NCBI GenBank assembly: GCA_964621645.1
Contig: CAZUMH010000045.1
Location: forward strand, 1-23,873
DNA from: CAZUMH01 sp964621645
Lineage (GTDB): Bacteria > Zhuqueibacterota > QNDG01 > JAGLOF01
Direction: 5' to 3'
DNA length: 23,873 nt
Both the position numbers and the translations under genes were made by a program. Shown in pieces: positions 23,161 through 23,873 of this stretch (positions are counted from its first letter, which is position 1; each line of letters begins with the position of its first letter). The notes under the pieces are model-generated. The model had not been told where the DNA came from, ran no database searches, and was given only the letters and a program-made list of their open reading frames with translations.

Positions 23161-23553
23161 ACTCCACCTCCTGTGAAAATGTGTTAACTCCCTGTACTAT
23201 CACACAATCTAAACTCAGCTTTTGCTGAACTGAGATCTGCTCATCTAACAAGGAAATTATTTTCCTAAGAGGCCAAGAATCTGTGGAGTAGAATAAGAGT
23301 ACTAATTAGAGAGGAGAAAACTGCTGACAGTGAGAATCACAAAAATAGAAGATGGCTATTCAGAATATCGTAATATCGTGCAGGTCGCGGATTATAATAT
23401 CAATTTATTTTTCTAAAATCAAGGATATTGTTAATCCCGGATCCGCACAGGGTCAGGGACAGCTCTTCTCCACCATCGAAAGCCTGTCCCGGCACGCTTT
23501 CAAAGGGGGATGACAATTCTGACTCTGTCAGGGTCAAAGGATGGAGCGGAGAT
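23161..23553. other. Intergenic region between the EEP gene and the tRNA
   Basis: No gene is supported. Small stems lie at 23213-23226 (TCAGC TTTT GCTGA) and 23251-23266 (AGGAAA TTAT TTTCCT) in the likely leader or promoter of the EEP gene. The words CAGGGTC and CTGTCAGGGTC near 23451 and 23525 belong to the second hairpin repeat family. Confidence 0.4.
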
Positions 23554-23592
23554 AAAAAAAGAGACTGCAACTCATCTACAGTTACAGTCTCT
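23554..23592 (-). terminator. Rho-independent terminator after tRNA-Ala
   Basis: On the minus strand, AGAGACTG pairs with CAGTCTCT (23585-23592 with 23560-23567), with four further pairs after one mismatch. The stem is followed by a run of seven T (23554-23560). It starts 8 bases past the tRNA 3' end. Confidence 0.85.
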
Positions 23593-23600
23593 TGTCTCCG

Positions 23601-23673
23601 TGGAGCCGAACGGGATCGAACCGTCGACCTCATGACTGCCAGTCATGCGCTCTCCCAGCTGAGCTACGGCCCC
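23601..23673 (-). tRNA. tRNA-Ala (anticodon GGC)
   Basis: A 73-base cloverleaf: acceptor GGGGCCG with CGGCTCC (one G-U), D-arm GCTC/GAGC, anticodon stem CATGA/TCATG with loop CTGGCAG (anticodon GGC), variable AGGTC, T-arm GACGG/CCGTT with loop TTCGATC, discriminator A. The CCA end is not encoded (the next bases are CGG), so it must be added by nucleotidyltransferase. Confidence 0.97.
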
Positions 23674-23751
23674 GACATTGAAGCGATAAAGTAAATAATA
23701 TAGCGAAGAAAATCAAGCTGTTTTTAGAGAACACAGCGTTCCGTAAAAGCC

Positions 23752-23873
23752 TTACTTTTCTGCTTTCTTCTCCGCTTCCGTTTTCCCGGACGCTGTTTCT
23801 TCTTTCTTCTCTTCCTTCTTGCCGACCTCGGCAAATTCCTTTTCCAGAGAGGCGATGTTCTTCTCCAAATCCT
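23752..23873 (-). CDS. C-terminal end of a Lys/Glu-rich protein (5' end beyond the window)
   Basis: Forty codons are visible, ending in TAA at 23752-23754: 'DLEKNIASLEKEFAEVGKKE' then '..EKKAEK'. The strongly charged, coiled-coil-like tail is low in complexity and gives no family. It ends 78 bases before the tRNA start and on the same strand, so read-through into the tRNA is possible. Confidence 0.7.
   Translation of the reverse strand, partial: DLEKNIASLEKEFAEVGKKEEKKEETASGKTEAEKKAEK

Overview
The window looks like a metagenome-assembled scaffold from a bacterium of the FCB group (Ignavibacteriota / Calditrichota / KSB1 / Marinimicrobia-like; the exact phylum cannot be read from the sequence). 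The main clue is three secreted proteins ending in the type IX secretion sorting domain with the 'YPNPFN' signature (3192-4295, 5763-6629, 11646-13883). Lipoproteins, a right-handed beta-helix protein and plant-type LRRs fit the same picture. A run of exactly 100 Ns (10155-10254) marks a scaffold join. Almost all genes lie on the minus strand.

Layout. 1-9.4 kb holds envelope and secreted genes: a beta-helix protein cut by the window edge, an AGCS sodium:amino-acid symporter, a two-repeat Ig-like T9SS cargo protein, a frameshifted DUF4350-like lipoprotein, a T9SS lipoprotein on the plus strand, a HEAT-repeat lipoprotein, a small unknown protein and a lipoprotein with a VOC/PhnB-like domain. 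9.5-10.6 kb is a REP-associated tyrosine transposase (RAYT, HUH/Y1) framed by hairpin repeats; its 3' end is duplicated across the assembly gap. 10.6-13.9 kb holds an exported unknown protein and a large LamG-LRR-Ig-T9SS protein.

14.5-21.5 kb is an accessory island, visibly A+T-richer in most of its genes. It carries a compact three-gene operon in the order PD-(D/E)XK nuclease, DCTPP1/MazG-like dNTP pyrophosphohydrolase, and an 803-residue nuclease-DUF2075 helicase protein with a C-terminal LexA/UmuD-type S24 peptidase domain. Also present are an AAA/DUF4143 ATPase with an operator-like inverted repeat over its promoter, a class II Fic protein, and a pair of tiny membrane proteins. The operon is the best candidate for an undescribed system: a nuclease and nucleotide-destroying enzyme with a helicase that carries its own self-cleavage switch (Cys658-Gly659, Ser694, Lys739). 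A phage-defence role is inference.

21.8-23.9 kb has a miniature RAYT derivative, a membrane-anchored endonuclease/exonuclease/phosphatase family protein, tRNA-Ala(GGC) with its terminator, and the 3' end of a Lys/Glu-rich protein. Intergenic space throughout is seeded with head-type (GGTTCC-N-GGCC TCC GGCC-N-GGAACC) and tail-type (CCCGGCC TGA GGCCGGG) REP hairpins, several still attached to the last codons of the RAYT gene.
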